Assembly (NCBI RefSeq): GCF_001266615.1
Contig: NZ_LGHZ01000006.1
Coordinates: forward strand, 43,302 to 107,301
Direction of reading: 5' to 3'
Source of the DNA: Kluyvera genomosp. 1
GTDB taxonomy: Bacteria; Pseudomonadota; Gammaproteobacteria; Enterobacterales; Enterobacteriaceae
Length of the DNA: 64,000 nucleotides
Shown here: piece by piece, positions 62,064 through 64,000 of the stretch
Position numbering within the stretch: position 1 is the stretch's first letter
How the letters are laid out: every line of letters begins with the position of its first letter
Made by a program: the position numbers and the translations under genes
The notes under the pieces: generated by a model
Databases searched by the model: none
What the model was told of the DNA's origin: nothing
What the model saw: only the letters and a program-made list of their open reading frames with translations

Positions 62064-62145
62064 TTCATCTCCATATGCTTTCAGGTGTGGCGGGGAAACT
62101 AGCACGTTGGCTGGCAGGGTTCTACGAGGCGGGACGCAAAAACAA

Positions 62146-62294
62146 ATAAAGCGCCCCGAAGGGCAACACCGTGAGCTTAAGATTGAGATACCCGGGGCGA
62201 CCGCCGGGTTTGGCGTCCCTCCGGGAACCAAATCCCGGCGTTTCCCCTAATCACTTTGCTTACGTTAACGGGGTTACCCCGAAGGGCGCTTTAT
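62146..62294. other. 149-bp structured element downstream of cycA (candidate small RNA or MITE)
   Basis: Ends are an 11-bp perfect inverted repeat, ATAAAGCGCCC (62146-62156) and GGGCGCTTTAT (62284-62294). Inside is a long stem: CGCCGGG-TTTGG (62202-62213) with CCAAA-t-CCCGGCG (62228-62240) enclosing a TCCC-TCC-GGGA hairpin; and CGGGG-TTA-CCCCG (62269-62281). On the minus strand (cycA direction) it ends GCCC-TTCG-GGGC followed by GCTTTATTTGTTTTT, terminator-like. Begins 18 bases after the cycA stop. No protein frame supports it and I do not recognise a known RNA family. Confidence 0.6.
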
Positions 62295-62312
62295 CACAGA
62301 GGCGAAGGTCGC

Positions 62313-63719
62313 TTACTTAGCTTGCTGATTCTTACGCAAGAACATCCAGCCCAGCCCCAGTACGATGAACCAAATTGGCGTCACCATCAGCGCTTCGCGG
62401 GTATCGGCTTCCAGCGTCAGCAGAACCAGAACAAAGGCGAAGAATGCCATACAAACCCAGCACATCACTTTGCCCAGCGGCATTTTGTACTTAGAAGACT
62501 CATGCAGATGAGGACGCTTCTTACGGTACACCAGGTAAGAGCACAGAATAATCGTCCAAACAAACATGAACAGGATTGCCGACACGGTGGTGATCATCGT
62601 AAATGCGGCAATCACGCTAGGGTTCACCATCAGCATCACCACGCCGCCCAGCAGGCAGATACAGGAGAAGGTCAGGCCTTTCGCTGGTACCGCACGCTTG
62701 GAAAGTTTGGCAAACAGGCTCGGCGCAACGCCATCCTGTGCCAGACCGAACAGCATACGGCTGGTCGAGAATACGCCGCTGTTGGCAGAAGAGGTCGCAG
62801 AAGTCAGCACCACAAAGTTGATGATACTCGCCGCGGCCGGCAGGCCGACCAGCATAAACAGTTCAACGAACGGGCTCTTATCCGGCACCACGGAGCTCCA
62901 CGGCGTCACCGACATAATCACGATCAGCGCGAAGACGTAGAACATGATGATACGAATCGGAATCGAGTTAATCGCGCGCGGCAGGGATTTCTCCGGGTCT
63001 TTGGTTTCCGCGGCGGTAGTACCTACCAGTTCAATCCCAACGAAGGCGAAGACCGCTATCTGGAAGCCAGCAAAGAAGCCGCTAATGCCTTTCGGGAACC
63101 AGCCGCCGTCATTCCACAGATGTTCAAAGGAGGCTTCGACACCGGTTGGTGATTTGAAGTGCATCAGCACCATCACCAGACCCACGACAATCAGCGCTAC
63201 AATGGCGACGATTTTGATCATCGCAAACCAGAACTCCATCTCACCAAACATCTTCACGGTGGCGAGGTTCAGGCTCAGCAGAAGGACAACGACCGCCAGC
63301 GACGCGACCCAGTCCGAGAGTCCGGGGAACCAGAACTGGGCATACGCGGTAATCGCCACCACGTCGGCCATCCCGGTCACTACCCAGCAGAACCAGTAGG
63401 TCCAACCGGTGAAATAGCCCGCCCACGGGCCCAGCAGGTCAGCAGCGAAGTCGCTAAACGACTTATATTCCAGGTTGGAGAGCAGCAGCTCGCCCATCGC
63501 ACGCATGACGAAGAACAGCATAAAACCGATGATCATATAAACGAAAATGATCGATGGCCCAGCGAGACTGATAGTTTTACCCGATCCCATAAACAGACCT
63601 GTCCCGATGGCGCCGCCGATCGCGATAAGCTGAATATGCCGGTTAGTGAGGTTTCGCCGTAGCGATTGTTCAGCCGGCTCCTGCTCAGAGGCAGCAGCGA
63701 CTTTGATCTGATCAACCAT
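62313..63719 (-). CDS. cycA: D-serine/D-alanine/glycine transporter CycA
   Basis: Amino-acid/proton symporter of the APC superfamily, 468 aa with twelve helices; RRNLTNRHIQLIAIGGAIGTGLFMGSGKTI, AFVGIELVGTTAAETKDPEKSLPRAIN and WTIILCSYLVYRKKRPHLHE are intact. It is close to E. coli CycA (470 aa). AGGAAG lies before the ATG. GcvB sRNA represses cycA in E. coli. The structured element follows the stop. Confidence 0.97.
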   Translation of the reverse strand: MVDQIKVAAASEQEPAEQSLRRNLTNRHIQLIAIGGAIGTGLFMGSGKTISLAGPSIIFVYMIIGFMLFFVMRAMGELLLSNLEYKSFSDFAADLLGPWAGYFTGWTYWFCWVVTGMADVVAITAYAQFWFPGLSDWVASLAVVVLLLSLNLATVKMFGEMEFWFAMIKIVAIVALIVVGLVMVLMHFKSPTGVEASFEHLWNDGGWFPKGISGFFAGFQIAVFAFVGIELVGTTAAETKDPEKSLPRAINSIPIRIIMFYVFALIVIMSVTPWSSVVPDKSPFVELFMLVGLPAAASIINFVVLTSATSSANSGVFSTSRMLFGLAQDGVAPSLFAKLSKRAVPAKGLTFSCICLLGGVVMLMVNPSVIAAFTMITTVSAILFMFVWTIILCSYLVYRKKRPHLHESSKYKMPLGKVMCWVCMAFFAFVLVLLTLEADTREALMVTPIWFIVLGLGWMFLRKNQQAK

Positions 63720-64000
63720 GTATTTTTCTTCCTGTTGTTTCTGTCTGTGTTGTGCGGGCTCTACTGGCCCTTTATGTCGTCATGCAAGACGATCCTATCT
63801 ATAGGATGCCTCGATATTAGGTAAGAATCGGAGGGATGAATACTATGATTTAAATATAATGTTAATTTTATGTTTAAAGTGAGTGTTATATCACCTCACC
63901 TATGGGAAACAGCTCACAAAAATACACGCAACAGCGGTATTTGCAAGATTAAATCCCAGGATATATCAAACTTCAGGAGTTTGTATCCCCTCTCCGGCCG
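63720..64000. other. region upstream of cycA to the window edge
   Basis: 281 bases, AT-rich in the middle (63840-63900), containing the cycA ribosome site and presumably its promoter. I see no gene here. The final bases carry a pyrimidine-rich CCCCTCTCC run similar to the short repeats but cut by the window end. Confidence 0.4.

Noticed and set aside
62146..62294. Known structured RNAs (RNase P, 4.5S, 6S, tmRNA) for the element after cycA
   Set aside because: None of their conserved sequence blocks is present and the length and helices do not fit.
1..64000. CRISPR arrays, tRNA or rRNA genes, prophage, IS transposases
   Set aside because: No regularly spaced repeats, no tRNA-like cloverleaf with CCA end, and no transposase, integrase or phage structural protein was seen.

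Overview
The window reads as chromosomal DNA from a motile member of the Enterobacteriaceae (Enterobacter / Citrobacter / Kosakonia-like; genus not resolvable by eye). The backbone has the gene order of the E. coli K-12 cycA-to-mgtA segment, inverted: mgtA, treR, treBC, nrdDG, cybC, pmbA, darP, mpl, fbp, yjfF-ytfTRQ, ppa, chpSB, ytfP, tamBA, msrA, ytfL, ytfK, ytfJ, cysQ, cpdB, ytfH, qorB, ytfF, ytfE, cycA. The proteins are close to their E. coli counterparts and many lengths match exactly. Two chemoreceptor genes with sigma-28 promoters imply a flagellated host.

Inserted into that backbone are accessory blocks. (1) 1-780: the tail of an unknown gene and a secreted coiled-coil protein. (2) 11372-20340, between nrdG and cybC: a one-direction operon with a PRD protein, an SFCGS-type small protein, DUF4312, DUF4311 and DUF4310 (probably an uncharacterised transporter), a deacetylase-like amidohydrolase, a DgaE-like PLP ammonia lyase and a DgaF-like KDGP aldolase, followed by a secreted lactonase-fold protein and a BglG/MtlR-type PRD regulator with EIIB and EIIA domains. 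It looks like a catabolic pathway for an (N-acylated) amino-sugar acid whose uptake system has not been described. (3) 26148-27713, between yjfF and fbp: a chemoreceptor next to the galactofuranose ABC transporter. (4) 40961-49209, between msrA and ytfL: a LacI-type regulator divergent from four consecutive Gfo/Idh/MocA oxidoreductases, a GPH-type sugar symporter and a left-handed beta-helix acyltransferase. (5) Single-gene additions: a GNAT acetyltransferase, an S11-like serine hydrolase, an AraC regulator, a second (Tsr-like) chemoreceptor, and nudI placed between ytfE and cycA.

Regulatory DNA is unusually readable. Visible sites include the mgtL leader peptide, a TreR operator, interleaved FNR and NrdR boxes plus two DnaA boxes ahead of nrdDG, a CRP site and a 20-bp perfect palindrome ahead of the uncharacterised operon, an NsrR site ahead of ytfE, two sigma-28 promoters, and an operator-like palindrome over the chpSB promoter. 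Repeats include an ERIC element in nrdD-nrdG, a REP hairpin, and at least four copies of a CCCTCACCC...CCCTCTCCC palindromic element. A 149-bp strongly structured element of unknown nature lies directly downstream of cycA.

The observations most worth follow-up are the DUF4310/4311/4312/SFCGS operon, the four-dehydrogenase island, and the structured element after cycA.
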